NCBI RefSeq assembly: GCF_019645835.1
Contig: NZ_CP080998.1
Span: forward strand, 4,650,001-4,714,000
Direction of reading: 5' to 3'
DNA length: 64,000 bases
From: Mycolicibacterium holsaticum DSM 44478 = JCM 12374
Lineage (GTDB): Bacteria > Actinomycetota > Actinomycetes > Mycobacteriales > Mycobacteriaceae
Made by a program: the position numbers and the translations under genes. Shown piece after piece: positions 1 through 10,600 of this stretch. A model generated the notes under the pieces. It saw only the letters and a program-made list of their open reading frames with translations, had not been told where the DNA came from and searched no databases. Position 1 is the first letter of the stretch. Each line of letters begins with the position of its first letter.

Positions 1-1
1 C

Positions 2-2074
2 TTCCAAGACCCCACCTCGGAGTCGACCAGAGCGACGCAGTTGCTCACCGAGAAATTCGACCACGGCGACGTGCAGCTGCTCATCGTCGTCACCGCGCCC
101 GACGGCGCCACCAGCGCGTCTGCCCGTCATGCGGGCATCGACATCGTCGACCAGCTGCACCGCTCTGCGCACGTCGCCACCGTGACCTCCGCGTGGACCG
201 CGCCCCCGCCGACCGACGCCCAGTTCATCAGCAAAGACGGCAGATCCGGGCTGATCATCGCGGGCATCCGCGGCGGGGAAAACGACGCGCAGCAATACGC
301 CAAGATGCTGGCTGAACAGGTCGCCCACGACCGCGACGGCGTCACGATCCGGGCCGGCGGCGTCGCGATGGTCAACGTGCAGATCACCGAGCAGTCCCAG
401 CGCGACGTGCTGCTGATGGAGATGATCGCGATCCCGTTGAGCTTCCTGGTGTTGGTGTGGGTGTTCGGCGGGCTGCTGGTCGCCGCGGTGCCGATCGCGG
501 TCGGCGTGACGGCCATCCTCGGTGCGCTCGCCGTGCTGCACCTCATCACGTTCGCCACCGACGTGTCGATCTTCGCGCTCAACCTCACCGCCGCCATGGG
601 CCTGGCGCTGGCCATCGACTACACGCTGCTGATGGTCAGCCGGTTCCGCGACGAGCTGACCGAGGGCGCCGGCCGCGACGACGCGCTGATCCGCACCATG
701 GTCACCGCGGGCCGGACGGTGGTGTTCTCCGCGACGACGGTCGCGCTGTCGGTGGCCGCGATGGTGCTGTTCCCGATGCCCTTTCTCAGGTCGTTCGCGT
801 ACGCCGGTGTCGCGACCGTGGGGTTGACGATGCTTGCCGCGCTGGTCGTGACGCCCGCGGCGATCGTGCTGCTCGGCGACCGGTTGAACGCGCACCGAAA
901 GGTGCCCCGCCCCGTCGAACACCAATTCTGGTACCGCGCACCCAAATTCGTCATGTCCCACGCCATTCCGATCGGGTTGACCATCCTGGCGCTACTTTTG
1001 CTGCTCGGTGTGCCGTTCTTCGGGGTGCGGTGGGGCTTCCCCGACGACCGCGTCCTGCCACCGTCGGCGTCGTCACATCAAGCCGGCGATCAGCTGCGCA
1101 ACGACTTCGCCACCAACTTCGAGTCCGCGGTCACCGTCGTGATGCCCGACGCCGCCGACGTCGACGCCGGCGAGATGCGCCGCTACGCCGCCGATCTGGC
1201 CCGGGTGCCCGACGTCGCCGCGGTATCGCCCCCGACCGTGGCGGAAGGCAGCGCATTTTTCACCGTCGAGAGCACGGCTCCGCTGTTCACCGAACGGTCC
1301 GAAGCCCAACTCGACGGGGTGCACGCGGTGAAGGGCCCCGCAGGCAAGCCTGTGCTCATCACCGGGACCGCGCAGATCAACCGGGACAGCGTCGCCGCCA
1401 TCACCACGCGCCTGCCGCTGGTGCTCGGGGTGATCGCGGTGATCATGCTGGGGTTGCTCTTTCTGCTGACCGGCAGCGCCGTCGTCCCGCTGAAAGCGCT
1501 GGCGTTCAACGTGTTGTCGCTGACCGCCGCGTTCGGCGCGATGGTGTGGATCTTCCAGGACGGGCACCTCGACGCGCTGGGGACGACGCCCACCGGGACG
1601 CTGACCGCCAACATCGCGGTGCTGCTGTTCTGCGTCGCGTTCGGCCTGTCGATGGACTACGAGGTCTTCCTGGTCTCCCGGATCCGCGAGTTCTGGCTGG
1701 CCTCCGGGGCCGCGGAGCCGGCGACATCAGCCTGGGTCCGCACCAGCGCCGACAACGACGAGAGCGTCGCGCTCGGGGTGGCCCGCACCGCCCGCGTCAT
1801 CACCGCGGCCGCGCTGATCATGTCGATTTCGTTCGCGGCGCTGATCGCGGCCAACGTGTCGGTGCTGCGGCTGTTGGGTCTGGGGCTGACGTTGGCCGTG
1901 CTCGCCGACGCCACGCTGGTGCGAATGGTGTTGGTACCCGCGTTCATGCACCTGCTGGGTCGCTGGAACTGGTGGGCGCCCAAATGGATGTCGCGGCTGC
2001 ACAACCGTTTCGGTCTCGACGACGGTGACGGCACGCTGAACCGACCGGACCCCGAAGTCGTATCTAGTACATGA
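2..2074 (+). CDS. MMPL/RND-family transporter, 5' end outside window
   Basis: This is the C-terminal ~690 residues of an MMPL (mycobacterial membrane protein large) transporter, which exports lipids across the inner membrane. The reading frame is open to the window edge, so the true start lies upstream. An extracytoplasmic loop comes first. A first membrane block contains [16 protein letters not shown], a second large loop follows, and a second block contains [16 protein letters not shown]. The repeated (A/S)(I/M)DY aspartates match the proton-relay positions of the family. Its stop overlaps the next start (ATGA), so it is translationally coupled to a type III polyketide synthase. This suggests, as inference, that it exports the lipid made by this operon. 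Confidence 0.9.
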   Translation, partial: FQDPTSESTRATQLLTEKFDHGDVQLLIVVTAPDGATSASARHAGIDIVDQLHRSAHVATVTSAWTAPPPTDAQFISKDGRSGLIIAGIRGGENDAQQYAKMLAEQVAHDRDGVTIRAGGVAMVNVQITEQSQRDVLLMEMIAIPLSFLVLVWVFGGLLVAAVPIAVGVTAILGALAVLHLITFATDVSIFALNLTAAMGLALAIDYTLLMVSRFRDELTEGAGRDDALIRTMVTAGRTVVFSATTVALSVAAMVLFPMPFLRSFAYAGVATVGLTMLAALVVTPAAIVLLGDRLNAHRKVPRPVEHQFWYRAPKFVMSHAIPIGLTILALLLLLGVPFFGVRWGFPDDRVLPPSASSHQAGDQLRNDFATNFESAVTVVMPDAADVDAGEMRRYAADLARVPDVAAVSPPTVAEGSAFFTVESTAPLFTERSEAQLDGVHAVKGPAGKPVLITGTAQINRDSVAAITTRLPLVLGVIAVIMLGLLFLLTGSAVVPLKALAFNVLSLTAAFGAMVWIFQDGHLDALGTTPTGTLTANIAVLLFCVAFGLSMDYEVFLVSRIREFWLASGAAEPATSAWVRTSADNDESVALGVARTARVITAAALIMSISFAALIAANVSVLRLLGLGLTLAVLADATLVRMVLVPAFMHLLGRWNWWAPKWMSRLHNRFGLDDGDGTLNRPDPEVVSST

Positions 2075-3129
2075 GCGTCATCGCGAGCGTCCGCGGCGTC
2101 TTACCGCGGCACCACTACACCCAAGCCGAGATCACCGAATCGCTTCTGGCCTATCCCGGTTGGGAGCGCTACGAAGCTGAGATCCGGGCCCTGCACGCCA
2201 GCGCCCACGTCCGCAGCCGCCACCTCGCGGTGCCGCTGGAGGACTACCCGATGCTGATCGACTTCGGCGCCGCCAACGACACTTTCATCGAGCACGCCGT
2301 CGAACTCGGGGCCACCGCGCTGTCCGACGCACTGAACGAAGCCGGGCTGCAGCCGCACGACGTCGATCTGATCATGACGACGACGGTCACCGGGATCGCG
2401 GTGCCGTCGCTGGACGCCCGCATCGCGACGAGGCTGGGCCTTCGCCCCGACGTGCGACGGGTGCCGGTATTCGGGCTGGGCTGTGTGGCCGGGGCGGCGG
2501 GGCTGGCCCGGCTCAACGACTATCTGCGTGGCGCGCCCGACGACGTCGCGGTGCTGGTGTCGGTGGAGCTGTGCTCGCTGGGCCAGAAGGTCAACCCGAC
2601 GATGGCCACCATTGTCGGAAGCGCGTTATTCGGCGACGGTGCGGCCGCTGTCGTGGCCGTCGGCGAGCGACGTGCCGAGCAGATCGGTGCCCGCGGACCT
2701 GACATCCTCGACTCGCGCAGCCATCTGTATCCCGACTCGCTGCGCACGATGGGCTGGGACATCAGTTCGGACGGAATGGAATTGGTGTTGGCGCCGGATC
2801 TGCCCGATATCATCGAGCGCTATCTCGGCGATGACGTCACCGACTTCCTACGCGCGCATGGGCTGACCATCGCCGACATCGGCGCGTGGGTGAGCCATCC
2901 CGGCGGCCCGAAGATCATCGAGTCGATCGTCGACACCCTCGGCCTGCCCGACGACGCGCTGGAACTGACGTGGCGCTCGCTCAGCGAGGTCGGCAACCTG
3001 TCCTCGTCGTCAGTACTGCACGTGCTTCGCGACACCATCGCCAAACAGCCGCCCAGCGGCAGCCCCGGGGTCGTGATGGCGATGGGTCCGGGCTTCTGCT
3101 CGGAGCTGGTCCTGGTGCGCTGGCACTGA
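2071..3129 (+). CDS. Type III polyketide synthase (chalcone-synthase-like)
   Basis: This 352-residue protein has the thiolase-fold layout of type III polyketide synthases, which extend acyl-CoA starters with malonyl-CoA and cyclise the product. The catalytic triad is visible: Cys138 in [10 protein letters not shown], His276 in WVSHPGGPK and Asn309 in [10 protein letters not shown]. The ATG overlaps the MMPL stop, and the methyltransferase gene starts one base after its stop. Next to a methyltransferase and a flavoprotein it resembles the Streptomyces srsABC phenolic-lipid operon and reported mycobacterial polyketide-quinone clusters. A long-chain alkylresorcinol or quinone product is inference, because the starter unit cannot be read from sequence. 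Confidence 0.92.
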   Translation: MSVIASVRGVLPRHHYTQAEITESLLAYPGWERYEAEIRALHASAHVRSRHLAVPLEDYPMLIDFGAANDTFIEHAVELGATALSDALNEAGLQPHDVDLIMTTTVTGIAVPSLDARIATRLGLRPDVRRVPVFGLGCVAGAAGLARLNDYLRGAPDDVAVLVSVELCSLGQKVNPTMATIVGSALFGDGAAAVVAVGERRAEQIGARGPDILDSRSHLYPDSLRTMGWDISSDGMELVLAPDLPDIIERYLGDDVTDFLRAHGLTIADIGAWVSHPGGPKIIESIVDTLGLPDDALELTWRSLSEVGNLSSSSVLHVLRDTIAKQPPSGSPGVVMAMGPGFCSELVLVRWH

Positions 3130-3130
3130 C

Positions 3131-3634
3131 ATGGCCTGGTATGTGCTGCTGGTCGCCGCGGTCGCGCTCGAGCGCCTTGCCGAACTTGTTGTGGCCCAAC
3201 GCAACCTGACCTGGAGCCGGTTGCACGGCGGTGTCGAGTGGGGCGCGCGTCACTACCCGGCGATGGTCCTGCTGCACACCGGCCTACTGGCGGGATGCCT
3301 GGTGGAGGCCATGAACCGACCCTTCCTGCCGTGGTTGGGCTGGCCGATGCTGGCGATCGTGCTGGCGGCGCAGGGGTTGCGCTGGTGGTGCATCATGACG
3401 CTGGGCCGGCAATGGAACACCCGGGTCATCGTCATCCCCGGCGCTGCCCGGGTGGAACGCGGCCCGTATCGTGTCGTGCCGCACCCTAATTACGTCGCGG
3501 TGATCGCCGAGGGGGTGGCGTTGCCGCTGGTGCACACCGCCTGGCTGACCGCCGTCGTCTTCACAGTGCTGAACGCGGCGATGCTGCGGACGCGGATCAA
3601 AGTCGAGAACGCTGCGCTGGTGGGGTTGCGGTGA
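3131..3634 (+). CDS. Isoprenylcysteine carboxyl methyltransferase (ICMT)-like membrane methyltransferase
   Basis: This 167-residue, strongly hydrophobic protein has several membrane spans and the ICMT C-terminal signature: LGRQWNTRVIVIPGA, then RVERGPYRVVPHPNYVAV, where the R-x-G-P-Y-R...HP-NY block binds SAM. In bacteria such proteins usually methylate small lipophilic substrates rather than prenyl-proteins. In srs-type operons the equivalent enzyme O-methylates the polyketide ring. It starts one base after the polyketide synthase stop, and its own stop overlaps the GTG of the flavoprotein gene (GTGA). It is therefore the third gene of a coupled four-gene operon, and ring methylation is the likely role. 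Confidence 0.85.
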   Translation: MAWYVLLVAAVALERLAELVVAQRNLTWSRLHGGVEWGARHYPAMVLLHTGLLAGCLVEAMNRPFLPWLGWPMLAIVLAAQGLRWWCIMTLGRQWNTRVIVIPGAARVERGPYRVVPHPNYVAVIAEGVALPLVHTAWLTAVVFTVLNAAMLRTRIKVENAALVGLR

Positions 3635-4647
3635 TCGACTTGCTGGTCGCAGGCGGTGGTCCGGCCGGGCTGGCCACCGCCCTGTACGGCGCCCGCGCGG
3701 GGCTCGACGTCGTCGTCGTCGAACGGCGCCGCGGCCCGATCGACAAGGCGTGCGGCGAGGGGTTGATGCCGCACGCGCTGCGTCAGTTGGAACTTCTCGG
3801 CATCGACCCGCCGGGCAAGCCGCTGCGCGGGATCCGCTATCTGGACGAGCACCGATGCGTCGACGCGTCGTTCCGCTCCGGCCCCGGCCGCGGAGTGCGC
3901 AGGACCGCGCTGCACACCGCGCTGCGGGATGCGGTTCAGGCGGCCGGTGTGCCGATCTTCTATGCGGAAGCCGGTGCGGTGACACAGGATTCGGTGTCTG
4001 TGCGGACCGGTTCCTGGCGGGCCCGCTACCTCGCGGCCGCCGACGGGTTGCATTCGCCGATCCGTCGATCGCTGGGATTGGCCCGGCCGACGCACGGCCC
4101 GAGGCGATGGGGCATTCGCAGGCACGTGCGGATCGCGCCGTGGACCGACTACGTGGAGGTGTACTGGGCTGACGGCGCCGAAGCGTACGTGACACCTGTC
4201 GCCGACGACTGCGTCGGCATCGCGGTCCTGACGTCGCAGCGCGGCGGGTTCGACAGGCAGATCGAATCTTTCGGTGCTCTGCAGGCCCGGGTCTCCGGCC
4301 ACCCACACGGGCCAAACATGGCCGCCGGACCGTTGCGGCAGCGGGTCGGCGCGCTGACGGCCGGTCGGGTGCTGTTGGTCGGGGACGCGGCAGGCTACGT
4401 CGACGCGCTGACCGGCGAAGGGCTCGGCATCGCGTTCGGCGGAGCCGAGTTGCTGGTGGGTTGTGTCCTCGCAGACCGGCCCGGCGCCTACGACCGTCAG
4501 TGGCGGCAGATGTCGCGCCGCTACCGGTTGATGACGTCGGCGCTGGTGCGGGCGAGCGCGTACCGGCCGGTGCGGTCCCGGGTGGTGCCGGCCGCCGCGG
4601 CGTTTCCCCGCGTGTTCGCCGGTGTCGTCAACCAGCTCGCCGACTGA
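3631..4647 (+). CDS. FAD-dependent oxidoreductase/hydroxylase of the polyketide operon
   Basis: This 338-residue flavoprotein belongs to the geranylgeranyl-reductase/PHBH-like group. It has an N-terminal dinucleotide fold (LLVAGGGPAGLATALYGARA), DKACGEGLMPHALRQLE near residue 40, and the second FAD motif GRVLLVGDAAGYVDALTGEG near residue 250. The GTG start overlaps the methyltransferase stop by four bases. By analogy with SrsC it may oxidise the phenolic ring of the polyketide towards a hydroquinone/quinone, although the same fold also covers reductases. It is the last gene of the operon. The sodC start lies 72 bp downstream on the same strand. Confidence 0.8.
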   Translation: MIDLLVAGGGPAGLATALYGARAGLDVVVVERRRGPIDKACGEGLMPHALRQLELLGIDPPGKPLRGIRYLDEHRCVDASFRSGPGRGVRRTALHTALRDAVQAAGVPIFYAEAGAVTQDSVSVRTGSWRARYLAAADGLHSPIRRSLGLARPTHGPRRWGIRRHVRIAPWTDYVEVYWADGAEAYVTPVADDCVGIAVLTSQRGGFDRQIESFGALQARVSGHPHGPNMAAGPLRQRVGALTAGRVLLVGDAAGYVDALTGEGLGIAFGGAELLVGCVLADRPGAYDRQWRQMSRRYRLMTSALVRASAYRPVRSRVVPAAAAFPRVFAGVVNQLAD

Positions 4648-4719
4648 GCCTGTGCGCCGAGTGTGCAATCGACGGCCGACTCCACGGTTGAAAGATCTTG
4701 TTTCGGGTACGCGCCCCTC

Positions 4720-5589
4720 ATGTCCAAGTCGAAAACCGTAGCTGCCGCCGCGTTCGCCGCCCCCGTCGCCGTCGCCATGCTCAGTGCCTGCAACGCCGAG
4801 CAGGGTGCCGACCAGACCACGTCCCCCACCACCAGCCCCACGTCAGAGGCCCAAACCATCACCACCGACCTGAAGACGGCCGACGGCACGACCGTCGCCA
4901 ACGCGAAGATCGAGTTCACCGATGGCTACGCCACCATCACGCTGGAGACCACCGAAGGAAGCACCCTGTCGCCCGGTTTCCACGGCTTCCACATCCACGA
5001 GATCGGCAAATGCGAGGCCAACTCCGTCGCTCCCGGCGGCGGGGAGCCCGGGGACTTCCTGTCCGCCGGCGGTCACCTGCACACGCGCGGACAGGCGGCC
5101 GCCCATCCCGCCGCCGGCGACCTGACCCCCGTGGAGGTCCGTTCGGACGGGTCGGCCCGGCTGGTCGCGACGACCGACGCGTTCACCGTCGAGGACCTGC
5201 GCACCTCGCAGGGATCCGCGCTGATGCTTCACGCGCTACCGGACAACTTCGCCAACATCCCGCCGCGTTACGCCGTCAACGGGGTGCCCGGCCCAGACTC
5301 TGAGACGCTGGCCACCGGCGATGCCGGCAGCCGCGTCGCCTGCGGCGTGTTGGCCCCAGCCACCGCGACGCCGGAGACCACCGAAACCACCACGATCACC
5401 GAGACCTCGCCGGTGGTGCCGCCGCCCGCCGGGACCACCACGCCCCCGACCTCACCCGCACCGGCTGAGACCACCAGCCCGACGACCACCGAGAGCCCGG
5501 CCACCACTACGACCGCTCCCACCACGACGGCCACCACCACCGTGACGACCACCCCGACGGAGCCGGAAGAGGGTCAGCCCGGCGGGTGA
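4720..5589 (+). CDS. sodC: Exported superoxide dismutase SodC, lipoprotein with Thr/Pro-rich tail
   Basis: This is a superoxide dismutase of the Cu/Zn family, 289 residues from the ATG at 4720. That start puts a lipobox (MLSAC, Cys24) after a short hydrophobic stretch. An upstream in-frame ATG at 4663 would bury the signal peptide. Conserved blocks are [26 protein letters not shown] and [17 protein letters not shown]. The usual zinc-loop pattern HFNP...HG is replaced by [14 protein letters not shown], as in the M. tuberculosis SodC reported as zinc-free. About 75 residues at the C-terminus are almost entirely Thr, Pro, Ser and Glu, a spacer not typical of SodC. It should act at the outer face of the membrane against extracellular superoxide. 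Confidence 0.9.
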   Translation: MSKSKTVAAAAFAAPVAVAMLSACNAEQGADQTTSPTTSPTSEAQTITTDLKTADGTTVANAKIEFTDGYATITLETTEGSTLSPGFHGFHIHEIGKCEANSVAPGGGEPGDFLSAGGHLHTRGQAAAHPAAGDLTPVEVRSDGSARLVATTDAFTVEDLRTSQGSALMLHALPDNFANIPPRYAVNGVPGPDSETLATGDAGSRVACGVLAPATATPETTETTTITETSPVVPPPAGTTTPPTSPAPAETTSPTTTESPATTTTAPTTTATTTVTTTPTEPEEGQPGG

Positions 5590-5845
5590 GCGCGCTAATC
5601 ACCGGCGCTGCGCGGTGACCACCGGCGCTGCGCGGGTGATAGTGCTATTTGTGCCAACCTCGGAGCGAAAAATTCGCTCACCTACTACGCGGCGTAGCGA
5701 CTACAGCGAAACATTCGCTAAGAGGTTGACACTTCGGTATGTGTCCCCTGAGAGGCGCGGGGCTATGCCCGGAGGCTGGGGTCAGGGCGCGGGGGTATGC
5801 ACGGACGCTGGGTTTAGACGCGGGGTCAGCGCGCGGGGTTATGCC
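5586..5845. repeat. Palindrome- and repeat-rich spacer between convergent sodC and NrfD genes
   Basis: No gene is evident here. Three kinds of repeat occur. First, a 5'-ATCACC...GGTGAT hairpin encloses two copies of ACCGGCGCTGCGCGG (about 5598-5640). Second, AGCGAAAAATTCGCT (5664-5678) and AGCGAAACATTCGCT (5705-5719) flank the perfect palindrome CTACGCGGCGTAG (5685-5697). Third, about three degenerate ~32-bp tandem units built on GCGCGGGGYTATGC run from 5755 to 5845 and reach the end of the NrfD gene. The first hairpin may serve as a bidirectional terminator. Confidence 0.7.
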
Positions 5846-6783
5846 CGGGCGCGCTGCCCCGCCTCGAGCCGTTCCCGCTGGGGCACCACCACGTATTTCG
5901 GGTCGCGCGTGGACGCCACGCCCGCCTCGAACACAGCGAACCGCTGAAGCGCGCTGCCCACCAGCAGCGCCGCCCCCGACACTGCGGTGACCGCGCGGTG
6001 CCTGCCGATCACCGCGCCGACCGCACCGCCGACCGTCAACGCCTCCGACAGCCGACGGAACCGGTGCGCCCTTCCCGTCGCGTACGCCTCAGCGGACACA
6101 CCCATCCGCTGGCCCATCACCCGCGACGCCGTGAGTTCCAGCGCCGCCCCCGCGACGGCCATCCGGCGGGCCGGGCCGGTCTCGGCCTCCGGCGCGAGCA
6201 GCATGCCCAGTCCGCCGCCGCTGGCCGCCGCCGAGCCCGTGAATACAAACGGGAGATACGGGTGCGCCTCCCGCCAGGCAGGAACCGCCGTCTGCGACAA
6301 CAGGACTGACGTGTACGACGCCACCGCGGGCGCCGTCGTCGCCGCCCACCACCCCGCAGGCCGCGCCAGCCGCGCAATCAGCCGGCCGAGCCAGGTGCGG
6401 CGCAGCCGCCCAGGCATCAGCTCGGCCACCGCCGCCACGCCCGCGCCCGGCCCGTACGCCGAGAGGATCCAGGTGCCCATGCTCATCGGCGAGCTGGGCT
6501 TGGCCACCCGCATCATGTGATGGAACCGTTCGGGCCTGCCGAGGTCGGCGATCAGGAAGTACAGGCTCGCCAGCACGCTCACCAGCGACCCGATTCGCGA
6601 AACCTTGCGCAGCCCAGCCAAACCCGTCAGATCCGCACCCGCAGCGAGCATCGCCGAGCCGGCCGAGAGCCCGCCCAGGAACAGGTAGGCCGCGATCATC
6701 CAGTTCCACACCGGGGTCTTGAGGATCTGCTTGCCGTAGTAGGAGCGGAACTCCGCGCGCGGCACCGTCAGCTGTTCCTTCAT
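5839..6783 (-). CDS. NrfD-type membrane subunit of formate dehydrogenase
   Basis: This 314-residue integral membrane protein of the NrfD/PsrC family has about eight hydrophobic spans and begins MKEQLTVPRAEFRSYYGKQI. NWMIAAYLFLGGLSAGSAM and DLGRPERFHHMM are typical NrfD landmarks. It lacks the four-helix haem-binding layout of FdnI. NrfD subunits pass electrons between the iron-sulfur subunit and the quinone pool. The start at 6783 overlaps the iron-sulfur subunit's stop by four bases, and the longer frame upstream is the shadow of that gene. It is the last gene of the fdh unit and converges on sodC. Confidence 0.88.
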   Translation of the reverse strand: MKEQLTVPRAEFRSYYGKQILKTPVWNWMIAAYLFLGGLSAGSAMLAAGADLTGLAGLRKVSRIGSLVSVLASLYFLIADLGRPERFHHMMRVAKPSSPMSMGTWILSAYGPGAGVAAVAELMPGRLRRTWLGRLIARLARPAGWWAATTAPAVASYTSVLLSQTAVPAWREAHPYLPFVFTGSAAASGGGLGMLLAPEAETGPARRMAVAGAALELTASRVMGQRMGVSAEAYATGRAHRFRRLSEALTVGGAVGAVIGRHRAVTAVSGAALLVGSALQRFAVFEAGVASTRDPKYVVVPQRERLEAGQRARA

Positions 6784-7613
6784 CGCCGCCGCCCCGCGAA
6801 CGCCGACACCGCGATGCCCACCATCGCCGACGCCGCGATTCCCGCAAAGCGCCACATCGCCGGGGCGTCACGCGTCGGGACCACCGGGTCCGGCGGCAGC
6901 CCGTACACCTCCGGCTCGTCGAGCAGCAGGAAGAACGCTCCGTTGCCGCCGACGCGGTCGTCGGGATCCTCGCCGTACAGCCGGGCTTCGGTCATGCCCC
7001 GTTCGTGTAAGCCGTTCAGCCGCAACGCCGCCCGTTCGCGCAGCTCATCGAGCACCCCGAACTGGATGGAGTCCGTGGGGCAGGCCTTCGCGCATGCCGG
7101 TTCGAGGCCGTCGCGCAGCCGGTCGTAGCACAGCGTGCACTTCCAGGCGCGACCGTCGCCCTCGCGGCGCTCGATCACCCCGTACGGGCAGCCCGACACG
7201 CAGTAGCCGCAGCCATTGCAGATATCTTGCTGCACAACGACGGTACCGAACTCCGTGCGGAACAGCGCGCCCGTCGGGCACACGTCCAGACAACCGGCGT
7301 GGGTGCAGTGCTTGCAGACGTCGCTGCTCATCAGCCAGCGGAAGTCGGTGCGGCCCTCCGCGCCGGAACCGTCGCCCGGGCGCTGAAAACCCGGCATCCC
7401 CAGATCCACCGCAGGCTGCTCGATGAACGCCACATGGCGCCACGAGTTCGCGCCCAGTTCACCGGTGTTGTCGAAGGACGTGCCCAGCAGGTTGAACCCG
7501 TCGTCGGGCACACCGTTCCATTCCTTGCACGCGACCTCGCACGCCTTGCAGCCGATGCACACCGAGGTGTCGGTGAAGAACCCGACCCGCGGCTGCTCGT
7601 CGTAGCCGGTCAT
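6780..7613 (-). CDS. fdhB: Formate dehydrogenase iron-sulfur (beta) subunit
   Basis: This 277-residue ferredoxin-type subunit carries four Cys clusters: CIGCKACEVACK (about 19-30), CKHCTHAGCLDVCP, CNGCGYCVSGCP and CTLCYDRLRDGLEPACAKACP. It can therefore hold four [4Fe-4S] centres linking the molybdenum subunit to the membrane subunit. A single C-terminal hydrophobic helix (WRFAGIAASAMVGIAVSAFA, then RRR) resembles the membrane anchor of E. coli FdnH. Both ends overlap their neighbours by 4 bp (ATGA), so fdhA, fdhB and the NrfD gene are translationally coupled. Confidence 0.93.
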   Translation of the reverse strand: MTGYDEQPRVGFFTDTSVCIGCKACEVACKEWNGVPDDGFNLLGTSFDNTGELGANSWRHVAFIEQPAVDLGMPGFQRPGDGSGAEGRTDFRWLMSSDVCKHCTHAGCLDVCPTGALFRTEFGTVVVQQDICNGCGYCVSGCPYGVIERREGDGRAWKCTLCYDRLRDGLEPACAKACPTDSIQFGVLDELRERAALRLNGLHERGMTEARLYGEDPDDRVGGNGAFFLLLDEPEVYGLPPDPVVPTRDAPAMWRFAGIAASAMVGIAVSAFAGRRR

Positions 7614-10600
7614 GGCGTCTCCTCGGTGTGCTCGTCGGCCGCCCCCGTGGTGTCCAGGTGGGTACCCGTCTCGATCGTGATGCCGGCCCGGCGCCGGTAT
7701 TCCGCTATGTAGGACAGCAACTCGGGGCCGCGTGGGCGCCGGCCCGGCTGGATGTCGCACGTGGCCACCTTGCTCTCCTGGATGAACACGTTCGGGTCGG
7801 CCACCACGCCGAGCAGATCGTTGACCACGTCCCCGTCGATCAACCCGGAATGTCCCCAGTGATACGGCATCCAGATCTGGTGCACCACCCGGTCCTCGAT
7901 GCGCAGCGGGCGCATCCGGTCGGTGACGAGCACGCGGGCGTCCACCGCGGTGCGGCTCGTGATGACGTGCGCCCAGTCCATGTGTGAAAGTCCGCGCAGC
8001 GCAGCGAGTTGCGGTGACACCTCGACGAACAACGCCGGCTGCAGCTCGCTGAGATAGGGCAGCTGCCGGCTCATACCGCCCGCGGTGTGGTGCTCGGTCA
8101 GCCGTGCTGCGGTGAACACGTACGGGAACACGTCGCCGTCGAGTTCCGGCGGTGAGGGGTTCGACGGGTTGTCGGTGCGCCCGTACACCTTGCGCGCCGG
8201 GTTGCCCTGCTGTTTGTACAGCGCGTTGCGCACCGGTGATTCGTGGGGCTCGTAGTGCGTGGGCAGCGGACCGTCGAGCACTCCGCCGGGGGCGAACAGC
8301 CACGCCTTGCCGTCGGCCTGCATGACGAACGCGTCGTCGCCTCGCAATGCCGCCACGCCCACGGCATCCGGATCCGGTTCGTACCCGGGCGGTTTGGTCT
8401 TCTCGAAGTCCGGCACGTCATAGCCGGTCCACTCGCCGGCGGCCCCCTTGTCCGGGTCCCACCACACGAGCTTCTTGCGCTCGCTCCACGGCCGGCCCTG
8501 CGGATCGGCCGAGGCGCGGTTGTAGAGGACGCGTCGGTTCATCGGCCACGTCCAGCCCCACTCGCCGGGTGGGTCGTGCTCGGTGTGCGGGTTGCGGCGC
8601 GCCGCCTGGTTGACGTCGTCGGCGTACACGCCGCTGTAGATCCAGCAGCCGCAAGCGGTGCTCCCGTCGGCCTTTAGTTCGGTGTAGCCGTTGACCGCGC
8701 GTCCGGTGCTCAGGTCGACGCCGTTGATGCGCCGCAGCACGTCCTCGGCTGAGGGTTCGTCGCCGTCCATCGCGTAGTCCCACGCCAGATCCAGCAGCGG
8801 CCGATCGCGCTCATCGGTTGATCCGGCGAGCTTTTCGCGCAGCCGGCGGCCCAGGTGGTAGAAGAACCACAGCTCCGAGCGCGCGTCGCCGGGCGGCTGG
8901 ACGGCCTGTTCACGCCATTGCAGCATCCGCTGGGTCTGGGTAAACGTGCCCGACTTCTCCACGTGCGATGCCGCGGGAAACAAGAACACCTCGGTGCGAC
9001 ACGTCTGCGGGGTGATCTCGCCCGTCTCGATCTCCGGGCCGTCCTTCCAGAACGTCGCGCTCTCGATCTCGACGAGTTCGCGCACCACCAGCCAGTCCAG
9101 GTTGGCCATGCCGAGGCGCTGCAGTCGGCCGTGCGCGGAGCCCACCGCGGGGTTCTGCCCGAGCAGGAAGTAGCCGAACACCTTGCCGTCGACCATGTCC
9201 ATCACGGTGCGGTAGGTGCCGTGGTCGCCGTTGATGCGGGGCAGGTAGTCGAAGCAGTAGTCGTTGTCGGCGGTGGCCACGTCGCCCCAGTACTCCTTGA
9301 GCAGTGACACCATGTAAGTATCGGCGTTGTGCCAGAAGCCTTTCTGGTTGTTGCCGATGATGTCGTCGAGGTAGTCGGACAGCGTGGCGTGGCCGGCTTC
9401 GGGCATCGCGAGATAACCGGGCAGCAGGTTGAATAGCGTCGGCACGTCGGTGGAACCCTGGATGCTGGCGTGTCCGCGCAACGCCATCACCCCGCCGCCC
9501 GGCCTGCCGATGTTGCCCAGCAGCAGCTGGATGATCGCGCCCGCGCGGATGTACTGCGCCCCCACCGAGTGCTGTGTCCAGCCGACGCTGTACACCAGTG
9601 CCGAAGTGCGTTCTCGGCCAGAGTTTTCCGCCCACGCCCGCGCGACCTCGAGAAACTCGTCGGCGGGCACCCCGCAGACCCGTTCCACCATCTCGGGGGT
9701 GTAGCGGGCGTAGTGGCGCTTGAGGATCTGGTACACGCAGCGCGGGTCCTGCAGCGTCGGATCGGACGGAATCTGGTGCGCGCCTTCGATCGGCGCGCCG
9801 CCGGAGCCGTGCCGGTCGGGTGCCGCCTTCTCCGTGTGCTGCGCGCCGCCCTCTGCCGCGTCGGTGCTCTGGTACTGCCATGTCTCGGGCTCGTAGGAGG
9901 CGGTGTCGGGGTCGTAGCCGCTGAACAGGCCGTCGAGATCCTCGGCGTCGCGGTAGCGTTCGTCGACCAGGAAGGACGCGTTGGTGTAGGCGGTGACGTA
10001 CTCGCGGAAGTCGAGCTCGTTGGACACGATGTAGTTGATCACCCCGCCGAGGAACGCGATGTCGCTGCCCGCGCGCAGCGCAACGTGGCGGTCGGCCAAC
10101 GCGCTGGTCCGGGTGAACCGCGGGTCGATGTGCACGACGCGCGCGCCGCGGGCCTTGGCCTCCACCACCCACTGGAACCCGACCGGGTGGGCTTCGGCCA
10201 TGTTCGAACCCATGATGACGATGAAGTCAGAGTTGGCGAGGTCTTGCTGATAGTCCGTCGCTCCGCCGCGACCGAAGGAGGCTCCCAGACCGGGAACCGT
10301 GGCGCTGTGTCAAATACGGGCCTGGTTCTCGATCTGCAACGCCCCCAACGCGGTGAAGAGCTTCTTGATCAGGTAGTTCTCTTCGTTGTCGAGGGTGGCG
10401 CCGCCCAGGCTGGCGATGCCCATGGTGCGGCGCAGCGTGTTGCGGTCGGCGTCGAACTGTTGCCAGCCCTTCTCGCGGGCGTCGAGCACCCGGTCGGCGA
10501 CCATGTCCATCGCGGTGTCGAGGTCGAGCTCCTGCCATTCGGTGGCATACGGCGGGCGGTAACGCACCTTGGTCAGTCGCTGCGGACCGGTGACCAGCTG

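Noticed and set aside
5321..5545. Arg/Pro-rich ORF in the 3' end of sodC
   Set aside because: It is a +1 shadow of the Thr/Pro-coding tail.
10310..10312. Frameshift or nonsense mutation breaking the formate dehydrogenase gene
   Set aside because: Frame is the same on both sides, the TGA is at the known selenocysteine position, and a SECIS plus all sel genes are present.
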